DNA from: Scylla paramamosain
Lineage: Eukaryota > Arthropoda > Malacostraca > Decapoda > Portunidae
Direction: 5' to 3'
DNA: 64,000 bases
Assembly (NCBI RefSeq): GCF_035594125.1
Contig: NW_026973715.1
Coordinates: forward strand, 165,001-229,000
A program made the position numbers and the translations under genes. The notes under the pieces were generated by a model. The model worked only from the letters and a program-made list of their open reading frames with translations. It was not told the DNA's origin and made no database searches. Below are positions 48,230-56,244 of the stretch, piece by piece; position 1 is the stretch's first letter, and each line of letters begins with the position of its first letter.

Positions 48230-48378
48230 GCCCTAGTGGGTACGTGGACCTCCTCAATGGACAGATGGACAGAGGCTGGTGTGCTGGCTACATGTATCAA
48301 GAGCAAATCTCAACCTTCTTCTCCGTTGTGGCATCAGGGATGACATATGAGATGGCCATGACCAGCATGCCCCTTCAG
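48230..48378 (+). CDS. PKHD1L1: Fibrocystin-L-like exon (GYVDLLNG block)
   Basis: Reads PSGYVDLLNGQMDRGWCAGY, then QEQISTFFSVVASGMTYEMA and MTSMPLQ. G-Y-V-D-L-L-N-G followed by W-C-x-G-Y and a STF segment is the hallmark of the conserved C-terminal ectodomain region of fibrocystin (PKHD1) and fibrocystin-L (PKHD1L1). This is my strongest family assignment in the window. It ends CTTCAG before GTACTG in phase 0. The start uses either CTCCAG (48,229) or the phase-compatible CCCTAG (48,236). Gene function in an arthropod is not known to me. In vertebrates PKHD1L1 is a large membrane protein. Confidence 0.88.
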
Positions 48379-48710
48379 GTACTGCTGTGGTGCTTGTAAT
48401 GGTGTTGTAGTGGTTGTAATGGTGGTAGTAGTAACAGTAGACAGTGATTGTAGCTATGGTAATAGTAGTTGTAGTAATTTTCAGTGGTATAATAATAATT
48501 GTAATTGAAGATAAACAGCAGGCAATTTACACCAATCTTTTTGACGCATAACCTAACATCATTTAACCCAGCCTAACCTCACAACCTAGCACAATCTCAC
48601 CCAACACTAAGCCAACCTAATCTAACTTAACCCAATCAATTATTATTTCAGGAGCTGCATCTCTAACCTGACCTCACCACACTGACCCTCCACTCACATC
48701 ACATCTTCAG
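48379..48710 (+). other. Intron between fibrocystin-L-like exons
   Basis: Contains TGGTAGTAG-type imperfect repeats and a degenerate CCTAA-rich stretch (48,548-48,625). It ends CATCTTCAG. Confidence 0.7.
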
Positions 48711-48908
48711 GTGCTGCGTCTGCACCTGCCACACAGTCCATCCTCTGAGGCCGTTGTCCTGCTCATCTTCCCAAAGCCTCAGCGTTATGACACCTATGTG
48801 GATGGTGTCTTTGTTCCCCCAGCCAACCTCAACACCTCTGCAGCCGGCTACAAGCTGTTGCCTGAGAACCCCACCCATCCTCAGGCTTTCCTTCCCATGT
48901 TGGACAAT
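48711..48908 (+). CDS. PKHD1L1: Fibrocystin-L-like exon (VxLxxFxxxxRYDVYVDxxxV block)
   Basis: 198 bases in phase 0 at both ends. Reads VLRLHLPHSPSSEAVVLLIF, then PKPQRYDTYVDGVFVPPANL, then a Tyr/Lys/Leu-Pro segment and FLPMLDN. It aligns with the fibrocystin family stretch that follows the GYVDLLNG exon (a hydrophobic strand, a Y-V-D/N-x-x-x-V core and a PxLD end). It joins the previous exon in frame. The donor is GTAAGG at 48,909. Copies of this donor recur in the intron through a minisatellite. Confidence 0.87.
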
Positions 48909-49065
48909 GTAAGGGATGGCTGTGTGCTGTGTTGTGTTGTGTCGTGTTGTGTTTGGAATGTAAGGGATGGTTGTGTGTTGTGTTGCATTATGTTGGGAAT
49001 GTAAGGAATGACTGTGTGTTGTGTTGTGTAGGGAATATAAGGAATGGCTGTGTGTTTTGTGTTGT
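48905..49065. repeat. Minisatellite containing the splice donor
   Basis: Units of GGAATGTAAGGGATGGTTGT type followed by TGTGTTG runs, with GTAAGG at 48,909, 48,960 and 49,001 and a mutated ATAAGG at 49,036. Confidence 0.85.
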
Positions 49066-49176
49066 TTGAGGCACTGGAGCTCTGTACTTTGCCCAGTCAG
49101 TTTGGGGCAAAGGACCAACTGCTCTGCCTTGTCTCTTCCTGCTGGTAACAGAACAACCACTCAGCCTTGCCTCTCC

Positions 49177-49415
49177 CTGTCAGTTTTGTCATGCCTCCCT
49201 ATCTGTTTAGTTTTGTCATGCCTCTCACTGTCAGTTTTGTTATGCCTTTCTCAATTTTGTCATGTCCCCATGTCAGTTTTGTTGTGCCTCCCTGTCAGTT
49301 TTGTCATGCCTCCCTCTCAGTCTTGTCATGTCTCCATGTCAGTTTTGTCAGGCCTCCCTGTCAGTCTTGTCATGTCTCTCCCTGTCAGTTTTGTCATAGC
49401 TCTCCCTGATAGTTT
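49177..49415. repeat. 22-bp minisatellite
   Basis: About eleven imperfect units of CAGTTTTGTCATGCCTCCCT type, intronic between two fibrocystin-L-like exons. Confidence 0.9.
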
Positions 49416-49491
49416 TAGGCAAGGGAAACACTATTATGCCATGCCTGTCTCTGTCGCCACCTCTCCAGCTCACCCAGACCCTCCCCTGCAG

Positions 49492-49740
49492 GCAATGGGG
49501 ACCAGCTTCTTCCAGCGCAGTGCTAAGTTGGTCCATGTGGTGCTGTGCGAAGGCCACATCCTTGACATCAAGACCACACCCATGATCACCCTCACCAGTG
49601 GCCTCATGGTGAAGGAAGATGAGTTTTATGAGCAGAACGTGGTGTTGAATCTGGCCAGCCTGTTTGAGGTATCCCCAGACAACATCAGGGTCATCAGTGT
49701 TATGCAGGAGCTCTCCAAGAGACAGCAGGGAAGGCTGGAG
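49492..49740 (+). CDS. PKHD1L1: Fibrocystin-L-like exon (DIKTxPxIxLxxG block)
   Basis: 249 bases, phase 0 at both ends. Reads AMGTSFFQRSAKLVHVVLCE, then DIKTTPMITLTSGLMVKEDE, FYEQNVVLNLASLFEVSPDN and IRVISVMQELSKRQQGRLE. This matches the fibrocystin region with GxxxF...LxVxVxG...DIxTxPVxxLSF...EFF...LVxNLAxFLxVPxxxIRVxxI. It continues directly from the previous exon. The donor is GTGGGC at 49,741. Confidence 0.9.
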
Positions 49741-49754
49741 GTGGGCACAGTGAG

Positions 49755-49965
49755 GATGCATGTTGGGTCTGGTCTGTGTTGAGTCTGACTGTGGTGGGTG
49801 CAGCTGTGTTCAGTGTGGCTGTGTTGAGTCTGGCTTTGTTGGATCTGTGTGTTGTGCATGGCAGTGTTGGTCTGTGTTATGTGTGACCATGTTGTTTGTG
49901 GCTATGTTGGGTGTGGCTGTGTTTGGTGTGGCTGTCTGGGCTGCCTGGTCTCCCTTACTAGTAGG
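49755..49965. repeat. Degenerate TGTGGCTGTGTTG-type repeat
   Basis: Imperfect short repeats of GTGTGGCTGTGTTGGGTCTG type fill the start of the intron after the DIKT exon. Confidence 0.75.
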
Positions 49966-50179
49966 AGCTCAACATGCAAGACTTATTCTCAAATGTTTGG
50001 GAGTTTCAACTAATTGGAGATCTAATGGAATTTATCTGAGTTTTCAAGGTAATTTTTATGACACTTGTGATAGGGAATGATTTCACCATGAAAGGGCAGG
50101 ATCAAACCAGTTTATGCTGTGAGGCTTTGCTGTGGAAGTATGTGGACAGCTGTGGTGTGCCTAAGCTCTTGGGATGTAG

Positions 50180-50322
50180 CAGGGTGGTCCACAAGACTGT
50201 CCCATTACACTAAGAGCCAATGGAGCTAAGAGTGTGAGTGATGTGTGCAGGAGTGTGTGGTGCTTTGTGTGGGCCATCCTGTGTGAGATTGCCAGCCTGG
50301 TATATAGATAGATAGATAGTGG
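50180..50322 (+). repeat. Dispersed repeat copy 1, (GATA)n end
   Basis: Shares CTAAGAGTGTGAGTGATGTG, GTGGTGCTTTGT and CCTGGTATATAGATAGATAG with 55,895-56,035 in the same orientation. It is probably a SINE-like or MITE-like element ending in GATA repeats. Confidence 0.65.
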
Positions 50323-50445
50323 TAGTTTAACAAGGACTGCCAAATGAATGGGAAAGTTGCCTATGAGATTCTTACTATTCATTATATCTGAAAATAATTA
50401 CTAAAGAGAACAAAATGTTTAAGAATACAACTTAAATTTACTTAG

Positions 50446-50606
50446 GCTGAAGTGGCCAGCGCTCACACTACAAGCCTGAATGGTGAGGAGGAGGAGGGAG
50501 CAATTGGTGGGGAGGTGATTCCCTACAAGAAGCTGGTGCAGAGTCTTGAGAAGGCCGTCAATAGATTCCAGGATGGATCATGCAGCAACTGTGCCTCTCT
50601 CTCTTG
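50446..50606 (+). CDS. PKHD1L1: Fibrocystin-L-like exon (YKKLVQSLEKAVN)
   Basis: After a TTACTTAG acceptor it reads AEVASAHTTSLNGEEEEGAI, then GGEVIPYKKLVQSLEKAVNR and FQDGSCSNCASLS. It begins in phase 0 as required by the previous exon. It corresponds in position to the amphipathic-helix segment (LxEIAxSLxxAV) after the IRVxxI block of PKHD1L1. The donor is GTAAAG at 50,607, leaving phase 2, which fits the acceptor CAGGTGAG (50,863) of the next exon and gives the join LS-C-DPIEPPP. Confidence 0.72.
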
Positions 50607-50863
50607 GTAAAGTGAACCTCTGCTCTTTGTTCCTTTGTGATCTTATGTTGTCTCTTCCTCCAATGCTTCCTCTTAAGGCAAACACTACTCTGTCTCTTTA
50701 CTGCCTTGAGTCATCTCTCACTCCTGTAACTCCTTTTGGTAAAATAACACTGTTCTCTGCCTCTTTACTGCCTTGAATCATGTTCTCCTGCATTTTGTCA
50801 TCAGCTGAACCATTAACAGAGGTAGTGTGTTCCTCCAATACCCACCTCTCTTCCTCAGGTGAG

Positions 50864-51116
50864 TGACCCCATTGAGCCACCACCCAAGGAAGCCCCTCCA
50901 AAGGCCACAGAGGAGGAAGGCAGTGTTGTCATTCTGGATGCCAAGCTGTTCTACAAGCAGCAGGAGAAGGAGGTGGCAGAGAAGATCAAGGAAAGCCTGG
51001 CAGTGACTGAGTATGCCAAGCCATCCAGTGCATTGGTGCTGAGTGGTGTGTCCAGCAGTGTGGTGCAGTACACAGTGTTTGAAATGCAGCTGTCCTTTAC
51101 TGTGCTGGATACAGAG
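50864..51116 (+). CDS. PKHD1L1: Fibrocystin-L-like exon (DPIEPPP)
   Basis: Starts at 50,864 (phase-compatible acceptor CAGGTGAG). An upstream alternative at 50,859 would add VS but break the phase with the exon before. It reads DPIEPPPKEAPPKATEEEGS, then VVILDAKLFYKQQEKEVAEK and ALVLSGVSSSVVQYTVFEMQ, then LSFTVLDTE. The proline-rich opening parallels the NPLPxP segment of PKHD1L1 after the helical segment. The rest is not clearly alignable by eye. It ends ACAGAG before GTGTGT in phase 0. A retroelement lies in the next intron from 51,297. Confidence 0.65.
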
Positions 51117-51291
51117 GTGTGTGTGTAGTTGTAGTATACAGGGACTAAGCTACACACCTCTGGTTCTGTCTCCTCCTTTATTCATCCATCAGTTTATGTA
51201 CATTTCTTGCCTCTCTCACCTTTGTTTTTCTACTTGTGATAAACAGGGGCTGGGCTACATTCCTTATCCCATCTCTGTATTCATTCAGTTC

Positions 51292-51294
<3 letters not shown>

Positions 51295-51330
<36 letters not shown>
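51295..51330. repeat. (GT)n at NLR-B copy 7 3' end
   Basis: A GT tract directly joined to TTTACCTAGTTGTATTTACC, the reverse complement of the doubled NLR-B terminal motif. Confidence 0.96.
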
Positions 51331-51333
<3 letters not shown>

Positions 51334-54262
51334 ACCTAGTTGTATTTACCTAGTTGTGAAATACAGGACGAGATCCACACTAGGCTTGTGCCATCCCATC
51401 TCCATATCAACTTTTATCTAGATTTTCTTTAAATTTATGAATTGTCTTTGCACATACAGTCTCATCCTTAAGTTCATTCCACACTGTTATACTTCTGTGT
51501 GGGAAGCTATGTTTCTTGATGTCTCTTCTGCAAACACTCCTATTCAGTCTCCTTCCATGTCCTCTTGTGTCTCTAGTATCTGGTATCAAGAGGTCTTCTC
51601 TGTCCGACTTTTCCATTCTTTCCAGTATTCTATATATATAGCTATCAAATCACCTCTTTCCCTCTTTTTTTCTAGTGTAGTCAGGCCCAACCTCTTCAAC
51701 CTTTCCTCATAACTATACTCTCTTAAGCTTGCAAGGATTTTAGTTGCAGCTCTGGATTCTTTCTAACTTTCTTGTATCCTTTTTCAAACTTCGACCACAC
51801 TGATGCTGTGTACTCCAATCTCAGACGTATCATCGTTGTTATCAGTTTTTTATCATACCTTCATCAGTATAGGAGAATACTATCTTGATGTTTTTCAGCA
51901 GTTTATATGTTTCTCCTATAATTTTTGTTTATGTGCTTCCAAAATGATAAATTATCAGTAATAATTACTCCTAGGTCTTTTTCTTCTGATCTTATAGAGA
52001 TTTCCTCATTCCCTAAGTAATAGTTGCCAACTGGTCTTTTCACACTTTTTCCAAACCTCATCACACTACATTTTTTAGCATTAAACTCCATGTTCCACCT
52101 CATTAACCCTTCATTAATCTTAATTAAGTCTTGATTTAAAGCATTGCAATCCTCTTCATTTGTTACTTTCCTCATAATCTTAGCATCATGAGTGGAAATG
52201 TTCATGTAACTTTCTACACCTTCTGTCACTTCGTTTACATAAACTGTGAACAAAATAGCCACTCGTTACTGTTCTCCAGTTCGACCTGCTGCCTTTAATT
52301 ACTGTCCTCATTTCTCTGTTTGTCAAAAAGTCAGTCATCCACTTTAAGTGATCCACTGAGTCCTCCAGTTTTTTCCAATTTCCATATTAGTCTTCTGTGT
52401 GGAACTTTATTGAATGCTTTTCTCAGATCTAAGTATATGCAGTTAGCCCATCCATCTCTCTCTGGCACTATATCTATTACTCTTGAGTAGAAATATATCA
52501 AATTTGTGACATAAGATCTCCCTTTTCTGAAAGCAAACTGTTTCTCTGTTATCACATTGTTGTCTTCTAGGTATTTCACCCATCTGTTCTTGATAATCTT
52601 TTCACAAATCTTTGCCACCACACTTGTGAGTGATACAGGTCTATAATTTAATGGATCTTCTTTACTTCCAGTATTGTGGATTGGGATAATATCTGCCCAT
52701 TTCCAATCTATGGGTACTCTACCTTTTACCAGGGTGGTGCTAATTATATTGTGCAACACTGAGACTAATTGTGAGCTATGCTCTTTTAAAATCCAACTGG
52801 AGACACCATCAGGACCCATTGCTTTCCTTACATCCAGGTCTTCCAACATATTCTTTACTTCATCTACTGATGTTTTAATCTCCTTTAAGTCGGTCCCTTT
52901 TTCTAATGCTGTCCTCTCATCTCTGAAATCATTTTCCTTAGTAGACACAGAGTGGAAGTATCTGTTAAACACTTCAGCTACCTCTTCTGGGTTATCCACT
53001 ATCTCTTCTCCAGCTTCTACTGTGCTTGTTTCATCTTTACTCTTTAATTTTCCATTAATGAATTTATAAAATAATTTTGGTTGGTCTTTACATTTCTCCA
53101 CAACATTCTTTTCAAAATTTTTCTGCTCATCTCTGTGAGTTTTAAGAAATTCGTTCCTCTTCCTTATATAATTGTTCCACAGGTCCAGTCTCCTGTTTTT
53201 CTTCCACTTGTTCCATGCTTTTTCTCTCTCCAATCTAGCTGTTGCACATCTCCTGTTGTACCAATCCTTTTTGAAAAGGTTCTCTGTTGATCTTTTGGGT
53301 ACCCATTTCTCTACTCCCTTATTATAAATGTCCAGGAAAGCTGTCCACTTTTCCTCTATGTCCTCCTTTTGAATAACCATGTTCCAATTCACTTCACTGA
53401 AATACTTCCTAAGTTGTCCAAAGTTAGTTTTGCTGTAGTTTAGCCATTCTCTTCTGTGGTCCTCTTTTCTTATACTGAGGTTATTATCCATAGCTGTGAA
53501 CTGAATCAGCTCATGATCACTTTTTCCTATTGGGTTTATGTATTTAAGGTCTTCTACTATTTCTTGTTTCTTGGTGGAAATTAGATTGAGCCTTGAAGGT
53601 GCTTCATTTCATCTAAATCTTGTGTCATCTGTAACCCATTGTGTCAGGACATTTTCAATAGCCAGGTCTAGTAGCTTGTTCCCCCATGATGGCTCACTGC
53701 CTTCCGTGGTCCAATTCTCCCAAGATATCTCTTTACAGTTAAAGTCCCCCATCAGGAGTATATCGTCATTTTCCTCAAATAACTCCTTGTGTCCTTGTGT
53801 CCTCAAGCATTTTGTTATATTCATCCTCTCTCCAAGAGTTGGAATAGGGGGGAACATAAGTCACCACAATGTTACAGTATCTTACAATATTCTGTCTTAA
53901 GTTTATTTTCAATACTTCTGCCTCCTCCACCCCATATGTGACAGATTCCACTAATAAATCCTTCCTAATTAGAAGCATCACACCTCCTCCCTGTTTATTT
54001 TTTTCTATTTCTCATTCAGAGGTTGTATTTTCCTTCACCAATATTTAATATATCCCTTCACTTGCCAATTTAATTTCAACAATTCCCATGATGTCCGGTT
54101 TCTCCTCTTTTAATTTCTTTGATCTCTCCAGTTAGCTCTTTTTCTTCTTGTAATGTCCCCACTAATTTTTCCACACATGTCTTTTCCTTCTTTTCTCTTT
54201 CAGTCCACTGAGGTGTATACTCTTCCTTCAGACCAAATACCACGACAGTTTTTTTCTTATCC

Positions 54263-54610
54263 TCAGTTTCTCTCACCAAGTTTTCTTTGTTTTATAACTT
54301 GAACAACTTTTTCTGTTAGCTTTTTGTTGTTTGCCTTTGTTTGTTCCTCCACAATTTTCCTAAAATCTATCTTTTCTTTCTCTTGTTCTTTCTTCCAATT
54401 TTCCTGTTTTACATTTAACTCTTCCACTTTGCCTTCATATTCCATTGCTTTCTTTTCATATAACGTTTGTTTTTTATGTAGATCGTCATATGCACCTCTC
54501 CACACCCCCTTCTCGGTGATCAAAGTTTCAACCATCTTCTCCATCTTGTCAAATCTATCCTTCATTTCCTTCATTTCAGTTTCCAGTGTGATAATTCTCC
54601 TTCTCATCAT
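54263..54610 (-). pseudogene. NLR-B ORF1, N-terminal coiled coil
   Basis: 115 codons starting MMRRRIITLETEMKEMKDRF. Heptad-rich, Lys/Glu-rich coiled coil (DKMEKMVETLITEKGVW, then EEQTKANNKKLTEKVVQVIK). The frame then shifts. The RRM-like part MVRETEDKKKTVVVFGLKEE continues at 54,279-54,076 in another phase, with WTEREKKEKTCVEKLVGTLQ. Compared with the copy at 32.4 kb it lacks the Arg-Glu microsatellite insertion. Confidence 0.75.
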
Positions 54611-54673
54611 TGCTTTCCTGACCCTTCAGTCCTCTTCCCCAAATCCCGAGGTCTCTCTGTCTAGCCTTCGAGA

Positions 54674-54709
54674 CGGTCCCCATTGGCATAAACAACATAG
54701 TGGGGACCG
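54674..54709. repeat. 9-bp-stem hairpin in NLR-B 5' leader
   Basis: CGGTCCCCA, an 18-base loop, then TGGGGACCG. It is perfectly paired and lies upstream of ORF1 on the minus strand. Confidence 0.7.
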
Positions 54710-54845
54710 AAGTAGACCCCTCTTCACCGCTCATTATAACAATTTAACTGCTTTGGAGACGGAACAGCAACGAGTAGAACCAGTGTGAACTCTCATACTC
54801 TGTATTTCCACTAGGGCAACTCTCAGTGACGTAGATAGCTGGATT

Positions 54846-54850
<5 letters not shown>

Positions 54851-54881
<31 letters not shown>
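54851..54881. repeat. (GT)n microsatellite
   Basis: A perfect GT tract just outside the 5' side of NLR-B copy 7. Confidence 0.95.
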
Positions 54882-54883
<2 letters not shown>

Positions 54884-54950
54884 AGTAAACTTTCAGGCCT
54901 TTTTGGTTCCCATGAAAGGACTCAAAGATACATCCAATGTTTCATATAAA

Positions 54951-55440
54951 GAGTAATAAAATAATATAATCTTTGTTAACATGATGTGAGGAAGTGAGGA
55001 GACAGACAGGAATGATTTTTTTTCTTTTTTTATAGAGTAATAAAACAATATAATTTCTGTTATTGTTCAGTTTGTTGACAAAGATTCTGGATTGTAGTTT
55101 GATGGCAAGGCATTGAAGGTGAGGAGATGACAAAATCAAGTTAAATTTTTTGGGATAGCGTAATAAAACAATACTAATTCTGTTATCAAGAGGCATTCAG
55201 TTTGTTGACAAGGACTCTGGCCCAGTGCTTGGATGGCAAGACTTTAAAGGTGCGGTAGACAGGAATAATCGAGTCAAGTTTATTTTTTGCATACATGCAT
55301 GAAGTAATAAAGTAATATTATTTCTATTATCATGATACATTCATTCAGCTTGTTTACAAAAATTCTGGCTTAATGTTTGATGGTGAGGCTTTCAAGGTGA
55401 GGAGATGGACAGAAATTACTAAGTTAATTAAGGGACTGTA
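54951..55440. repeat. About 84-143-bp tandem repeat, 3.5 copies
   Basis: Units start with GTAATAAAACAATATAAT at 54,953, 55,037, 55,159 and 55,303. They contain CAGTTTGTTGACAAAGATTC and GAAGGTGAGGAGATG. Copies vary in length through indels. Confidence 0.85.
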
Positions 55441-55894
55441 ATTAACTTTTTTGAATGAAAATGTGTGCAAAAAGCAACATTGGTCTGTGCACACTGAAAA
55501 ATCATCCAGCACTTTGGCAACAATCTGCCAAAGTTTGAGTTGTGTGTCTGAGACATAGCTTGTTTACACTCAGGCTTTAGATTACACCTTGTGGTACTCC
55601 TTATGTTTTGCTGTTTTTCATATACTGTATCTGTTTTTTTGTGTGTGCATGATTTTTGGAGACTTTTTCAGATGTGTGGCATGTTATCCCTAAGTGGTGG
55701 GAGGGGAGGGAGTGGGACAGTAATTACTGGATAATGAGTCAGTACTCAGTTGGCCTAAGGTGAGGCCAGGGCATGTATGTACTGCCACGCTGGTGCCAGA
55801 CCATCCACATGACTCATAAAATTTATGAGAGGAATTGTGTTACTATCTTCTGTGAAGACCATAACCATAGCAGAGTCTTGTAAGTACAGTCACT
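55441..55894. other. Unassigned intron-like DNA
   Basis: No gene or repeat family was recognised. Confidence 0.4.
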
Positions 55895-56035
55895 AGGGTG
55901 TTGTAGGGAAGTCCACAACACTGTTCCTTCCCACCAGAGACCAGTGGGCCTAAGAGTGTGAGTGATGTGTGTGTGAGTGAGTGGTGCTTTGTCTGGGATT
56001 GGTGGCCTGGTGTATAGATAAGTAGATAGATGAAG
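55895..56035 (+). repeat. Dispersed repeat copy 2, (GATA)n end
   Basis: Same orientation and order of blocks as 50,180-50,322 (TCCACAACACTGT, CTAAGAGTGTGAGTGATGTG, GTGGTGCTTTGT, GGCCTGGTGTATAGATA). Confidence 0.65.
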
Positions 56036-56146
56036 GGAGTAAAATTATACCTTCTCTGTTATCCTTCCATAAGAAAGCACAGAAGTTGAGAGGAATTGCA
56101 TCTGTACTGTATTTTCTTTCCTGAGCCTCTTCTCTCTCCTCCTCAG

Positions 56147-56210
56147 GCCAGACATTTGTGGGCAAACTGCTGGCAAAGACTGCTGAGGGACACTTTGAGG
56201 TTATCCAGAG
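56147..56210 (+). CDS. Candidate exon, module unit 1 first half
   Basis: A 64-base exon-like segment with a strong pyrimidine tract and CTCAG acceptor and a GTATGC donor. The chosen frame reads QTFVGKLLAKTAEGHFEVIQ and ends with a split Arg codon (AG|G). That phase joins exactly to 59,580 (R-LYVPDE). The function was not recognised. It may belong to the far C-terminus of the fibrocystin-L-like gene, because it is downstream on the same strand, but its start phase does not match the exon ending at 51,116. An NLR-A copy was inserted 35 bases after the exon. Confidence 0.45.
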
Positions 56211-56244
56211 GTATGCAAAGTAAGAAACAGAAGAGAATGTTACA

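Larger units (their letters stand above)
51331..54810 (-). mobile_element. NLR-B copy 7, most complete element
   Basis: About 3.5 kb on the minus strand. From 5' to 3': a leader with a 9-bp-stem hairpin (54,674-54,709); ORF1 (54,610-54,076, broken by a shift near 54,265); the endonuclease with NIVVTYVPPYSNSW (53,870), ILLMGDFNCKEISWENWTTE (GDFN, about 53,740) and SDHELIQFTAM (53,510); and the linker and RT as a long open frame 53,491-52,331. That frame includes RKAMGPDGVSSWILKEHSSQ, LNYRPVSLTSVVAKICEKI, QFAFRKGRSYVTNLIYFYSR and YLDLRKAFNKVPHRRL, with the palm Asp changed to Asn. Then a stop and shift near 52,330-52,262, a damaged region before MAILFTVYVNEV, NISTHDAKIMRK in place of FADDAKLM, and a 3' UTR ending in the doubled CAACTAGGTAAATA motif. 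The catalytic FADD and AFD motifs are both mutated, so this copy is inactive. It sits in an intron of the fibrocystin-L-like gene, antisense to it. Confidence 0.95.

Noticed and set aside
48548..48625. CCTAA-rich stretch resembling an interstitial arthropod telomere repeat
   Set aside because: The (TTAGG)n pattern is degenerate, never two perfect units in tandem, and is compatible with ordinary AACC-rich DNA.
49021..49782. 253-codon open frame spanning intron and exon
   Set aside because: Only 49,492-49,740 is conserved. The upstream part is a 22-bp minisatellite and the downstream part is a GTG-rich repeat.
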